Assembly: GCF_000337895.1 (NCBI RefSeq)
Contig: NZ_AOMA01000182.1
Location: forward strand, 1-45,701
DNA: 45,701 nt
Direction of reading: 5' to 3'
From: Halobiforma nitratireducens JCM 10879
Lineage (GTDB): Archaea; Halobacteriota; Halobacteria; Halobacteriales; Natrialbaceae
Below are positions 1-8,925 of the stretch, piece by piece. Made by a program: the position numbers and the translations under genes. The notes under the pieces were generated by a model. That model ran no database searches. It was not told the origin of the DNA and saw only the letters and a list, made by a program, of their open reading frames with translations. Positions within the stretch are counted from its first letter, which is position 1; the number at the start of each line of letters is the position of its first letter.

Positions 1-78
1 CTGACGTTGTGCGGGTGACAGCGACTCGAACTCGTCGAATACACGCGTGCACGACAAGAAGTCCGTAATCGGCATCAT
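1..78 (-). CDS. Possible N-terminal fragment of an unknown protein (cut by window edge)
   Basis: On the minus strand a frame opens with two consecutive ATG codons (78-76 and 75-73) and stays open to the window edge, giving 26 residues that start MMPITDFLSCTRVFDEF. Third codon positions are mostly G or C, and the peptide is mildly acidic, both as in genuine genes here. No family can be recognised from so little. It would be divergent from the HalOD1 gene at 181. It could also be a chance open frame. Confidence 0.3.
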   Translation of the reverse strand, partial: MMPITDFLSCTRVFDEFESLSPAQRQ

Positions 79-180
79 CCGTGTTCGCTACCGCCTACGT
101 CACGATCCTACTTCAACGTTCAAAGCTGAGTGACTAGTCAGCGTCGTCTCTTACCCCGCGGGCTCGCGTAGAGCCAGTCG

Positions 181-522
181 ATGAGCGACAACCTAACGCA
201 GTCCGATTCCGATTCCGATAGCAGCACACTCTGGCCGTCTGAACCCGGGGACGACGCAGGAATGGAAATCGCCCACGCGCAGTTCGAGCCGACAGCCGAC
301 GCGGTCGTCGTTTCCATCGTCGAAACTGTCGCCGCGGTCACCGACCGAGACAGCCTCGAGATGCCGCCACTGTTCGAGAGCGTCGACACGGAAGCCCTGG
401 AAGTCATCGTCGCCTCCGCACGTGACCGGGAACGTCTCCTCGAGGTAACGTTCGTCTACCAGGAGTGTCTGGTGACTGTCTCGAGCGGTGGCGATGTCGT
501 AGTCGAAGTACCGGAACAGTAA
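181..522 (+). CDS. HalOD1-domain small protein
   Basis: This 113-residue protein has a disordered Ser/Asp N-terminus of about 35 residues and then a HalOD1-like domain (about residues 40-110). The recognisable core reads PPLFESVDTEALEVIV, followed by a short beta-rich part. HalOD1 is a haloarchaeal output domain that often stands alone and is thought to act in signalling or regulation; its partner is unknown. A TCTTAC box at 149-154 lies 27-32 bases before the ATG, so the message is probably leaderless. A second, shorter HalOD1 protein with the same core motif lies at 14538. The family call is fairly sure and the function is not known. Confidence 0.75.
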   Translation: MSDNLTQSDSDSDSSTLWPSEPGDDAGMEIAHAQFEPTADAVVVSIVETVAAVTDRDSLEMPPLFESVDTEALEVIVASARDRERLLEVTFVYQECLVTVSSGGDVVVEVPEQ

Positions 523-700
523 CCTGTCTCTCCCGGCCGATCGCGCTCGACCAACTCCAGCAGTCGGCTCGGAAGCGCGGGGGCTGTGGATCGGATCGGA
601 TCGGAAACGCTGGGGACCGACCCGGCAGAAACTCAGGGGGGCTCGTCCAGATACCGACGACGACACACGTCTCCGGGGAGTCGGGCGACGACCTCAACCC

Positions 701-708
701 TTTTATTA
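701..708 (+). promoter_or_regulatory. TATA-like box of grpE
   Basis: TTTTATTA lies 22-29 bases before the ATG at 730, the spacing expected for an archaeal TATA box driving a leaderless or nearly leaderless transcript. It supports ATG 730 over an in-frame ATG at 586. Confidence 0.6.
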
Positions 709-729
709 CCGCTGTTCGTTGACCCGAAC

Positions 730-2019
730 ATGAGCGAAGACGAGGGCACGAACCCTTCGGCCCAGGGTGTCCCGTCCGAGGAGGAGTCCGACGACGGCGA
801 GACGAGCGCCGACGAGCGGGAGTCGGAACCGGAACGTACCCAGAAGCGAGCACCGAAGACAGAACGACAGTCGTCGGCAGACGGCGACGGTGACGACGAC
901 CCGACGAACGGCGACCACGGCGCGGAAGCGGCCGACGCGGACAGTCGCGACGACAGTGACGCTGACGACACTGTGTCGACCACGGAGACGGACTCCGCAC
1001 ACGAATCGGCCGCCGACCGCGAGGACGCCGATGACGGCGACGAGCACACGCCCGAGACGAGTGCCGACGTACAGCGCATGCTCGACCGCGTCACCGAATA
1101 CGACGACGAACTCGCCCGCAAGGTCAACTCGATCGTCGAACAGGCTCGCGACCTCTCGGGTACCGTTTCCCACCAGCGCGAGGAACTCGAGGACCTCTCC
1201 GAACGGGTCGAATCACAGGCCGAGACGATCGAGGAGCTCCAGACCGAACTCGAGGCCCGCGAAGAAGCCATCGAGGAACGCGACGAGCGACTCGAGGAGT
1301 ACGACGAGCAACTCGAAGACCTCAAGGGCCGCCTCAAGCGCAAGCAGGCGGACTTCCAGAACTACAAGAAACGGGCCAAGAAGCGCCAACAACAGATCAA
1401 AGACCGCGCGACCGAGGACCTGGTAGAGCGACTCGTCGACGTTCGGGACAACCTCAAACGTGCCCTGGAGGAGGACAGCGGCGACGCCGAGGGCCTGCGT
1501 GATGGTGTCGAGATGACCCTCCGGGAGTTCGATCGCATCCTCGAGGACGAGAACGTCACCGAGGTCGATCCCGAGCCGGGCGACGAGGTCGATCCGCAGC
1601 GCCACGAAGTGATGATGAACGTCGACAGCGAGGAACCGGAGGGAACGATCGCCGACGTCTACACGCCGGGTTACGAGATGGGCGACAAGGTCATCCAGAA
1701 CGCGCAGGTGACCGTATCGAACGGCGAACTCGCGAGCTCGACAGAGGACGAGAGTGAGGGCGGGAGCGGGGGCGAGAGCAAACCCGAATCTGAACCCGAG
1801 TCGGAGGCCGACGACGCCAGCGACGACTCGTCGGGAGAAACGGGCGGCGACGGGAACGAGGCCGGTTCAGAGATCGAAGCCGAATCCGGCACGAACGACG
1901 CCGGCGACGAGGCCGACGCCGACGAGAGCGAAACGGAGGGCGAAGCGATCGAACTCGGCGGCGAAGTCGCCGACGAGGCCGACGAAGCCGACGAAGCCGA
2001 CGAAGCCGACGAAGCGTAG
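730..2019 (+). CDS. grpE: Nucleotide exchange factor GrpE with long acidic extensions
   Basis: GrpE releases ADP from DnaK so that the chaperone can cycle. The 429-residue product has a disordered acidic N-terminus (1-115), a long Glu-rich coiled coil (about 115-215), the GrpE core (about 200-333, with RKQADFQNYKKR and VYTPGYEMGDKVIQNAQVTV), and an acidic tail (334-429) ending in a repeated Ala-Asp-Glu tract. Bacterial GrpE is about 200 residues, so roughly half of this protein is extra disordered sequence. The frame is open upstream to 586, but those codons read as non-acidic shadow sequence, and the TATA-like box supports ATG 730. dnaK follows on the same strand after 293 bases and has its own TATA-like box. 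Confidence 0.95.
   Translation: MSEDEGTNPSAQGVPSEEESDDGETSADERESEPERTQKRAPKTERQSSADGDGDDDPTNGDHGAEAADADSRDDSDADDTVSTTETDSAHESAADREDADDGDEHTPETSADVQRMLDRVTEYDDELARKVNSIVEQARDLSGTVSHQREELEDLSERVESQAETIEELQTELEAREEAIEERDERLEEYDEQLEDLKGRLKRKQADFQNYKKRAKKRQQQIKDRATEDLVERLVDVRDNLKRALEEDSGDAEGLRDGVEMTLREFDRILEDENVTEVDPEPGDEVDPQRHEVMMNVDSEEPEGTIADVYTPGYEMGDKVIQNAQVTVSNGELASSTEDESEGGSGGESKPESEPESEADDASDDSSGETGGDGNEAGSEIEAESGTNDAGDEADADESETEGEAIELGGEVADEADEADEADEADEA
1969..2013 (+). repeat. Five tandem 9-bp units at the 3' end of grpE
   Basis: Five back-to-back copies of GCCGACGAR encode Ala-Asp-Glu five times just before the stop codon. The copies are nearly identical at DNA level, so copy number may vary by slippage without breaking the frame. 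Confidence 0.85.
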
Positions 2020-2280
2020 CTTCGTTCACTGCTCGCCGATCGGCCGGCGCTCGTGTTCGCTTGGTCGTTTTCGCTATTCGTTCGCCGGACTCGATTCGAT
2101 CACTCGAAACGCTCACAGCGTATACACTGTCGGCTTTGTTCCGTTTTGATCCCCTGTACTCTCTGTTCCCCACTCGCCCTCGAGTCCGGAGACCGGCCCG
2201 GGAGAGACGACGGACGTTCGTCCCCGGTCGCTTCTCTCCGGGGACGAATTTTATTCGGGACCTGACTCGAGCTAGTAACG

Positions 2281-2286
2281 TTTAAA
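2281..2286 (+). promoter_or_regulatory. TATA-like box of dnaK
   Basis: TTTAAA lies 27-32 bases before the ATG at 2313. A second AT-rich site (TTTTATT near 2248) lies further upstream. The position argues against the in-frame GTG at 2292, which would be only 6 bases from the box. Confidence 0.55.
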
Positions 2287-2312
2287 CCAAAGTGCGCACA
2301 ATCCACTCCATA

Positions 2313-4238
2313 ATGGCGAGCAACAAGATTCTCGGTATCGACCTCGGGACGACGAACAGCGCGTTCGCGGTGATGGAAGGCGGCGATCCGGAGATCATCG
2401 CAAACGCCGAAGGCGAACGGACGACGCCCTCCGTCGTTGCCTTCACCGAAGACGGCGAGCGACTCGTCGGGAAACCGGCGAAAAACCAGGCCGTCCAGAA
2501 CCCCGAGCGCACCATTCAGTCGATCAAGCGCCACATGGGTGAAGACGACTACACCGTCGAGATCGACGACGAGGAGTATACGCCCCAGGAAATCTCGGCG
2601 ATGATCCTCCAGAAGATCAAACGGGACGCCGAGGAGTACCTCGGTGACGAGGTCGAGAAGGCCGTCATCACGGTTCCGGCGTACTTCTCGGACCGCCAGC
2701 GCCAGGCCACCAAAGACGCCGGGGAGATCGCCGGCTTCGAGGTCGAGCGCATCGTCAACGAACCGACGGCCGCGTCGATGGCCTACGGTCTCGACGACGA
2801 GTCCGACCAGACCGTCCTCGTCTACGACCTCGGGGGTGGCACGTTCGACGTCTCCATCCTCGATCTGGGCGGCGGCGTCTACGAGGTCGTTGCCACCAAC
2901 GGTGACAACGACCTCGGTGGCGACGACTGGGACGAGGCGATCATCGACTGGCTCGCCGACGAGTTCGAGTCCGAGCACGGGATCGACCTCCGCGAGGATC
3001 GGCAGGCACTGCAGCGCCTGAAAGACGCGGCCGAAGAGGCCAAGATCGAACTCTCCTCGCGCAAGGAGACCGAGATCAACCTCCCGTTCATTACGGCGAC
3101 GGACGACGGCCCCATCCACTTAGAAGAGAGCCTCACCCGCGCGAAGTTCGAGTCCCTGACCGAGGACCTCATCGAGCGAACCGTCGAGCCGACCGAGCAG
3201 GCACTCGAGGACGCCGGCTACGACAAAGACGGCATCGACGAAGTACTGCTGGTCGGTGGCTCGACTCGAATGCCACAGGTCGAGGAGAAGGTTCAGGAAC
3301 TCACCGGCAAGGAACCGCAAAAGAACGTCAACCCCGACGAGGCCGTCGGGCTGGGCGCGGCGATCCAGGGTGGCGTTCTCGGTGGCGAGGTCGACGACAT
3401 CGTTCTGCTCGACGTGACGCCCCTGTCGCTGGGTATCGAAGTCAAAGGCGGCCTCTTCGAGCGCCTGATCGAGAAGAACACGACCATCCCGACCGAGGAG
3501 TCGAAAATCTTCACCACCGCGGCGGACAACCAGACGACCGTCCAGGTACGGGTCTTCCAGGGTGAACGTGAGATTGCCGAGGAGAACGAACTGCTCGGCG
3601 AGTTCCACCTGACCGGTATCCCGCCGGCACCCGCCGGAACGCCCCAGATCGAGGTCACGTTCTCGATCGACGAGAACGGAATCGTCAACGTCTCCGCCGA
3701 GGACAAAGGCTCCGGCGAGAGCGAGGAGATCACGATCGAGGGTGGCGCTGGCCTCTCCGACGACGAGATCGAGCGCATGCAGCAAGAGGCCGAAGAACAC
3801 GCCGAAGAAGACCAGAAGCGCCGCGAACGAATCGAGGCGCGTAACACGGCCGAGGCGACGATCCAGCGCGCCGAGAAACTTCTGGAGGAGAACGACGAAC
3901 AGGTCGACGACGAGCTGCGCGAGTCGATCGAGGCGGCCGTCGACGACGTAGAGGAGACGATCGACGACGACGAGGCCGACGCCGAAGACATCGAAGCCGC
4001 GACCGAAGACCTGAGCCAGGAACTACAGGAGATCGGTAAACAGGTCTACCAGCAGGCCGAGGGCGCAGCGGGTGCCGGCGGCGCAGCAGGTGCCGGCCCC
4101 GGCGGTATGGGTGGTATGGGCGGCGGCCCGAACCCCGGTCCAGGAGCCGGTGCTGGTGCTGCAGGCACCGACGACGACGAGGAGTTCGTCGACGCCGACT
4201 TCGAGGACGTCGACTTCGAGGAAGACGACGAGGAGTAA
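2313..4238 (+). CDS. dnaK: Hsp70 chaperone DnaK
   Basis: This is an ATP-dependent chaperone that binds exposed hydrophobic stretches and works with DnaJ and GrpE. The 641-residue protein begins [18 protein letters not shown] (phosphate-1 loop). It has the Hsp70 signatures [16 protein letters not shown] and [11 protein letters not shown], the linker [10 protein letters not shown], and a substrate-binding domain from about residue 370. A helical lid, a Gly-Met-rich stretch with GGMGGMGGG and a very acidic C-terminus ending [17 protein letters not shown] follow. Length and domain order match bacterial DnaK, which haloarchaea are known to have gained by transfer. Its own promoter upstream suggests it can be transcribed independently of grpE. 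Confidence 0.98.
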   Translation: MASNKILGIDLGTTNSAFAVMEGGDPEIIANAEGERTTPSVVAFTEDGERLVGKPAKNQAVQNPERTIQSIKRHMGEDDYTVEIDDEEYTPQEISAMILQKIKRDAEEYLGDEVEKAVITVPAYFSDRQRQATKDAGEIAGFEVERIVNEPTAASMAYGLDDESDQTVLVYDLGGGTFDVSILDLGGGVYEVVATNGDNDLGGDDWDEAIIDWLADEFESEHGIDLREDRQALQRLKDAAEEAKIELSSRKETEINLPFITATDDGPIHLEESLTRAKFESLTEDLIERTVEPTEQALEDAGYDKDGIDEVLLVGGSTRMPQVEEKVQELTGKEPQKNVNPDEAVGLGAAIQGGVLGGEVDDIVLLDVTPLSLGIEVKGGLFERLIEKNTTIPTEESKIFTTAADNQTTVQVRVFQGEREIAEENELLGEFHLTGIPPAPAGTPQIEVTFSIDENGIVNVSAEDKGSGESEEITIEGGAGLSDDEIERMQQEAEEHAEEDQKRRERIEARNTAEATIQRAEKLLEENDEQVDDELRESIEAAVDDVEETIDDDEADAEDIEAATEDLSQELQEIGKQVYQQAEGAAGAGGAAGAGPGGMGGMGGGPNPGPGAGAGAAGTDDDEEFVDADFEDVDFEEDDEE

Positions 4239-4882
4239 CCCGCCGATCCCGTCGTAGTTCGGCGTCGTACTCGACGACCTCGTCGAGTTAGTCGGACAGT
4301 CACTCGGGCTCCACGCTTTTGCAGTCACCTCGTGGATATCGTCTCTCGCTCTCGAGGGCGATTACACGACGTCCGTCTCTACCGGATTTACGACGAGTCG
4401 TTGCTCAGGGGGCGCACGATCGGTTCGCTCCGCCGGTCTCGTTCCGGCTGACCGAGCGGCTGTTCCCGTGTGTCAGGTGCGTCCCGCAGGTCTTGACCGG
4501 GCACGTCGCTTCTCGTATTTTCGTCGCTGGTGGCTGAGCCCGTTGTCCGCCAGATCGTGTCCGTACTGGTAACCGTCCGAGTTCCCTGGGGAGTGCAGCC
4601 GGTTTCCCATCCACTGTCGGTATCCGACTCTTTCACCCTATATGACAAGAGTGTGGACACAGACAAGAAGTATAAAAATGATGCCATTTGTGCGAACTTT
4701 CGATCATCCACTGGTAGATTCAAGCCGATATTATTGTATCTGTATATGAGGGGGTATTATTCGCCGTTGAGTCATCTCCCGTTGACACAGTTCAGTTATT
4801 CCAATTTTGTTCCCGTGTTACTAACCCACCAATCTATAAATTAAAAAGATATATACGTATCAAGTATAAATTCCGTACCGGG
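4239..4882. other. Long intergenic region, AT-rich in its second half
   Basis: There is no convincing gene here. Just after dnaK a perfect 9-bp inverted repeat (4269-4277 and 4280-4288) could form a hairpin. From about 4630 the composition turns AT-rich, and two TATA-like sites appear shortly before the lipoprotein gene (TATATA near 4851 and TATAAA near 4865), either of which could serve one of its two start codons. An open frame at 4530-4844 is not acidic and lacks haloarchaeal codon use. Confidence 0.5.
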
Positions 4883-5932
4883 ATGGAAAACACATCGAGT
4901 ATGCTCAATCGTCGACGATTCGTGGCGGGAACAGGTGCGGTAGCTGCTGGTAGTGCACTTGCCGGATGTACGGAGTCGGAGGAAAACTCCGACGATCCGA
5001 CCGACGACGACACGACAGACGACGGTGGTACCGAAGAACCGACCGACGACTCCGACGAAGAATCGGAGTACGAAAGTCGGGCCACAATTATGGCACACCG
5101 TGGGTTCGCCGGTATCTACCCCGAAAACACGATCGGTGCCTTCGAAGAGGCTCTCAAGGGCAAGCCCGACGACAGTGCGGACCGGCGCAGCGCGGATTGG
5201 ATCGAACTGGACGTGCACCCGACCGCCGACGGCGACATCGCAGTGTTCCACGACCGTGACCTGGGTGAAACGACCGATACCGACGGCCAGGTCTACGATC
5301 TACCCTCGGAAGAGGTCTTCTCGGCGGAAGTCCTCGGGAGCGGTGAGACGGTCCCCTCCCTCGAAGAGTCGATGGAAGCGATTCCGGCCGATGTTGGTGT
5401 GAATATCGACATCAAGGTCGGTGCCGAGGAACTCAACTGGGCGTGGGGTGCGACGGACCCGCAACACTACGACCGCGACGACCCACACGATTACGATCAC
5501 CCGGAAGAAGAACTCGAGCACTGGGAGTGGCTGCAGACGGTAGTCGATATCGCCGACGACTACGACAACGAGATCCTGCTGTCGACGTTCTGGGAGGGGA
5601 CGCTTTGGGCCCTCGAAAACGAGATCGACCACGACTACCCCGTCGCCTTTCTCATGTGGTACTCCATTCAGGAGGGTCTCGACATGGCCGAGAAGTACGA
5701 TCTAGCTGCCCTCAACCCGCCGATGGGGATGATCAAGGACACGACGATGTTCGATGAGGAGATGTACGACGGCGAAACTGACATCGATATCGTCGCCGAA
5801 GCACACGACCGCGATCTCCCGGTCAACGTCTATACGGTCGACACCTGGCACGAGGCCGAACAACTCATCGACGCTGGCGTCGACGGGCTCTTCCCCGACT
5901 ACAGTGGAATCTTCCGCTGGGGTGCCCGCTAA
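4883..5932 (+). CDS. Glycerophosphodiester phosphodiesterase, Tat lipoprotein
   Basis: This enzyme hydrolyses glycerophosphodiesters to glycerol-3-phosphate and an alcohol, here on the outer face of the membrane. The signal has NRRRFV (10-14) and a lipobox LAGC with Cys29, followed by an acidic disordered spacer to about residue 65. The GDPD domain then shows AHRGFAGIYPENT (His72, Arg73, Glu81), IELDVHP (Glu108, Asp110) and VFHD (His123), the expected metal and catalytic residues. The C-terminus has NVYTVDTWHEAEQLIDAGVDGLFPDYS, typical of the family. Start ATG 4883 or ATG 4901 (MLNRRRF) are both possible. The gene sits between dnaK and dnaJ, which is unexpected, and has an AT-rich upstream region, so it may be an insertion into the chaperone locus. 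Confidence 0.88.
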   Translation: MENTSSMLNRRRFVAGTGAVAAGSALAGCTESEENSDDPTDDDTTDDGGTEEPTDDSDEESEYESRATIMAHRGFAGIYPENTIGAFEEALKGKPDDSADRRSADWIELDVHPTADGDIAVFHDRDLGETTDTDGQVYDLPSEEVFSAEVLGSGETVPSLEESMEAIPADVGVNIDIKVGAEELNWAWGATDPQHYDRDDPHDYDHPEEELEHWEWLQTVVDIADDYDNEILLSTFWEGTLWALENEIDHDYPVAFLMWYSIQEGLDMAEKYDLAALNPPMGMIKDTTMFDEEMYDGETDIDIVAEAHDRDLPVNVYTVDTWHEAEQLIDAGVDGLFPDYSGIFRWGAR

Positions 5933-6083
5933 TCCAGTCTCGGAGTTCCACTCGATGATCGACTGCTTGGAGGCTGTTCCGGACGGCGTTCCGTGACGTT
6001 TGCCGGCTCGACCGTTCGCTTTCGACGGGTCGATCATCGAACGTTCGTTTCAAGTGGCTCAACGGACTACCGATGGACAACGA

Positions 6084-7247
6084 ATGAGCGAGGATTTCTA
6101 CGACGTGCTCGGTGTGAGTTCCGACGCCTCCACCGACGAGATCAAACAGGCCTACCGGGAGAAGGCCACCGAATACCACCCGGACGTCAGCGACGACCCC
6201 GACGCCGAGGAGAAGTTCAAGAAGATACAGAAGGCCAAGAAGGTCCTGACCGACGAGGAGAAACGCCAGGCCTACGACCGGATGGGTCACGATCGCTACG
6301 AGCAGGCGGAAAAACACGGCTTCGACGCCAGCCAGGGCGGTGCTGGTGCCGGCGGGATGGGCGGCGACCCGTTCGGCGGCATGGGCGGTGGCGGGATGGG
6401 CGGCGGTCTCGGCGACATCTTCGAGCAGGTCTTCGGCGGCGGTGCCGGTCGCGGTCGTCGCCGCCAGCGCAAGGGACAGGACCTCCGGACCGAACTCGAG
6501 ATCGACCTCGAGGAGGCCTTCGAGGGCGTCGAAAAGCAGTTCACGATCGAACGACCCGAGGCTTGCGACGCGTGCAACGGCGAGGGACATCCGCCGGACG
6601 CCGACTCGCGGACCTGTCCCGAGTGCCAGGGTCGCGGACAGAAGCGGCAGGTCCAGCAGACGCCGCTGGGCCGCGTCCAGCAGACTACTACCTGTCGACG
6701 CTGCGAGGGTGAGGGGACGATTTACTCCGAAACCTGTGGCGACTGTCGCGGCGAGGGGTACGTCCGCAACGAGGCGACCCTGACCGTCGAAGTGCCGGCC
6801 GGCATCCAGGACGGCCAGACCTTGCGGATGGAGCGTGAGGGTGCGCCCAGTCCCGACGGCGGACCGAGCGGCGATCTGCTGATCGACGTCTCGATCCGCG
6901 AACACGCGGAGTTCGAACGCGAGGGCGACGATCTCCGTTACCGGCTCCCGATCTCGTTCCCGCAGGCGACGTTCGGCGACACCGTCGAAGTGCCGACGCT
7001 CGACGGCGCTGCCGAGTTCGAGATTCCCGCCGGAACCCAAAGCGGCGAGACGTTCCGTCTCGAGAGGAAGGGAATGCCCCGCCTGCGGGGCCGTGGCCAG
7101 GGTGATCTCTACGTGCAGGTCCAGGTCGTCACTCCCGAGAGCCTCAACGAAGAACAGCGCGAGGCGCTGGAGGCCTTCGCCGAGGCCGGCGGCGACGAGA
7201 TCGACGTCAACGAAGGGTTCTTCGAGAAGATCAAGCGGGCGTTTTGA
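6084..7247 (+). CDS. dnaJ: Hsp40 co-chaperone DnaJ
   Basis: DnaJ delivers substrates to DnaK and stimulates its ATPase. The 387-residue protein is a full type I DnaJ: a J domain (1-68) with the YHPDVS motif, a Gly/Met-rich linker (about 80-120), four CxxCxGxG zinc-finger repeats (CDACNGEG, CPECQGRG, CRRCEGEG, CGDCRGEG), and two C-terminal beta domains ending DVNEGFFEKIKRAF. ATG 6084 gives MSEDFYDVLGV, the normal DnaJ start; the frame is open further upstream but that part is not conserved in type. It is downstream of dnaK on the same strand, separated by the phosphodiesterase gene, and probably has its own promoter. Confidence 0.97.
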   Translation: MSEDFYDVLGVSSDASTDEIKQAYREKATEYHPDVSDDPDAEEKFKKIQKAKKVLTDEEKRQAYDRMGHDRYEQAEKHGFDASQGGAGAGGMGGDPFGGMGGGGMGGGLGDIFEQVFGGGAGRGRRRQRKGQDLRTELEIDLEEAFEGVEKQFTIERPEACDACNGEGHPPDADSRTCPECQGRGQKRQVQQTPLGRVQQTTTCRRCEGEGTIYSETCGDCRGEGYVRNEATLTVEVPAGIQDGQTLRMEREGAPSPDGGPSGDLLIDVSIREHAEFEREGDDLRYRLPISFPQATFGDTVEVPTLDGAAEFEIPAGTQSGETFRLERKGMPRLRGRGQGDLYVQVQVVTPESLNEEQREALEAFAEAGGDEIDVNEGFFEKIKRAF

Positions 7248-7445
7248 GCGCGTTCGGAGGCCACCTCGAGTCGGGCTGGTCCCAGTCTACGTCGTCTCCT
7301 CGCATCGTCGATCGGCTCAGTTCGGTTCGGCTCAGTTCCGTTTCGACCGCGTGTCTCGATCTCCCGTCTCCGCTCGTGAGCGGTGACTGTCACTGTTGTC
7401 CGGAATATCGTTTAAGATTCGCGTCGTGGAACACAGCGCGTGACG

Positions 7446-8039
7446 ATGACACACAAAAAGATTCTGCTCCTCGTCGGCGATTTCGTCGAGGACTACGAAG
7501 TGATGGTCCCGTTCCAGGCACTCCAGATGGTCGGACACCACGTGGACGCGGTCTGTCCCGAGAAAGAGACCGGCGACATCTGTCCGACCGCGATCCACGA
7601 CTTCGAGGGGGATCAGACCTACACTGAGAAGCCGGGACACGGTTTCGAACTGACCCACGACTTCGACGCGGTCGAACCGAGCGAGTACGACGCACTCGTC
7701 GTTCCCGGCGGGCGCGCGCCGGAGTATCTCCGGACGTACGACGAGGTACTCGAGACCGTTCGTCACTTCTTCGAGGAAGACAAACCAGTGGCAGCGCTGT
7801 GTCACGGGCTCCAGATCCTCACGGCCGCGGACGTGCTCGAGGGCCGGACCTGTACCGGGTATCCAGCACTCGAGGCCGACGTTCGATCCGCGGGAGCCGA
7901 CTGGGAAGACGGCGTGACTCGCGACGGCACGTTGGTGACGGCCCAGGCCTGGCCCGACCATCCCGAGTGGCTCGCCGAGCTCCTCGACTGTCTCGGGACG
8001 GACGTCGATCACGCCGAGCCAGCAGCGGCGGACGACTAG
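7446..8039 (+). CDS. DJ-1/PfpI family protein
   Basis: This family has a class I glutamine-amidotransferase-like fold. Members include proteases, deglycases and stress proteins, and the substrate here cannot be told. The protein begins [19 protein letters not shown], with the conserved acidic residue in FVEDYE, and has the [12 protein letters not shown] loop. The nucleophile elbow AALCHG holds the catalytic Cys (residue 119), and [12 protein letters not shown] follows. At about 197 residues it is a complete single-domain protein. TTTAAG at 7411-7416 fits either a leaderless start at GTG 7440 (two codons earlier) or ATG 7446 with a 6-base leader. It stands alone, with dnaJ upstream on the same strand about 200 bases away. 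Confidence 0.85.
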   Translation: MTHKKILLLVGDFVEDYEVMVPFQALQMVGHHVDAVCPEKETGDICPTAIHDFEGDQTYTEKPGHGFELTHDFDAVEPSEYDALVVPGGRAPEYLRTYDEVLETVRHFFEEDKPVAALCHGLQILTAADVLEGRTCTGYPALEADVRSAGADWEDGVTRDGTLVTAQAWPDHPEWLAELLDCLGTDVDHAEPAAADD

Positions 8040-8124
8040 GGGAACCCACGCTACGACGGGCATTGACGATGGCCGTGCTGAACCGATCGGCGGGCTTTTT
8101 TCGACGCGGCACCCAGTGCGGGGT

Positions 8125-8925
8125 ATGACCGCCGCGACCGTCGACGAGTTACTGACGCGTGAACTTCGCGACGACCGCACGGCGCTGGTAGACGCGACGG
8201 GGAAACCGTTCGACTACCACTGGCTCTGTACCTCTTCCTGGAAAGCGGGGAACTTCCTTCGTCACGCCGGCGTTCGAAAGGGGGTCACCGTCGGCGTCGT
8301 CGGCGACGGCCCGCTGGCCCTGCTCGCGTTTTTCGGGACGACGCTGCTCGAGGGCCGTACGCGATTCGAGCCGCCGACGGAGCTGGCCGACGACGACCGC
8401 TTTCGGGCCCTCGTCGCGCCCGTCGACGACCTCGAGAGCGGCCGGTACGACCTCCCGGCGGGAGCCCAGCGCGTCGGCTACGGCGACAAGCCCGAGGAGC
8501 CCGACGTTCACAACTTCGAGGCCGGCATCTGGAGCGAGAACCCGGCCTTTCCGCCCCTCTCGATCGAGCCGGACACCGACCTCCTCACCGACGGCGATCG
8601 CACTCTCACCCACGACGAGGCCCTCGCGGCCGCACGTGACGTGATCGACGAATACGGACTCGAGACCGAGGATCGAGTCGTCGTTCACGAGCCCCTCTCC
8701 GATCCCTGGGCCGTCGTCGCTGGCGTGCTCGCACCACTGCTCGCCGAGGGTGTGATCGTCCTTGGAAGCGGGGCTGAGCCGGCCACCGGAGAAGCCGACG
8801 ACGGGGACGACAGGGACGACAGACTCGACGGACACGACGGCCGTGGCGCGTACGCCGTCTCGAACGCGCCCGACGTTCCGGAGCCGAACCGTATCGCCCC
8901 CGATGGCCTCTCGTCGAGACGGTAG
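8125..8925 (+). CDS. AMP-ligase (acyl-CoA synthetase)-like protein lacking catalytic motifs
   Basis: The 266-residue protein resembles the N-terminal part of acyl-CoA synthetases: residues about 5-75 read like the segment that opens such enzymes (WKAGNFLRHAGVRKGVTVGVV, then FFGTTLLEG). A similar pattern recurs at about 150-230 (RTLTHDEALAAARDVIDEYGL, then VVAGVLAPLLAEG), suggesting two related halves. The ATP/AMP-binding signature (SSGTTGxPK type) and the C-terminal lid domain are absent, so ligase activity is unlikely. The last 35 residues are acidic and disordered. CTTTTTT at 8095-8101 lies 24-30 bases before the ATG, fitting a leaderless start. The role is unknown; a regulatory or scaffold homologue is one possibility. 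It is convergent with the FAD/Rieske gene. Confidence 0.65.
   Translation: MTAATVDELLTRELRDDRTALVDATGKPFDYHWLCTSSWKAGNFLRHAGVRKGVTVGVVGDGPLALLAFFGTTLLEGRTRFEPPTELADDDRFRALVAPVDDLESGRYDLPAGAQRVGYGDKPEEPDVHNFEAGIWSENPAFPPLSIEPDTDLLTDGDRTLTHDEALAAARDVIDEYGLETEDRVVVHEPLSDPWAVVAGVLAPLLAEGVIVLGSGAEPATGEADDGDDRDDRLDGHDGRGAYAVSNAPDVPEPNRIAPDGLSSRR

Noticed and set aside
2292..2312. GTG start that would lengthen DnaK by seven residues.
   Set aside because: It lies only 6 bases from the TTTAAA box, whereas ATG 2313 has the right spacing and gives the standard N-terminus.
4530..4844. 104-codon open frame upstream of the phosphodiesterase gene.
   Set aside because: Non-acidic product, A/T-rich codons in its second half, no motif, no suitable promoter spacing; it runs through the AT-rich leader region.
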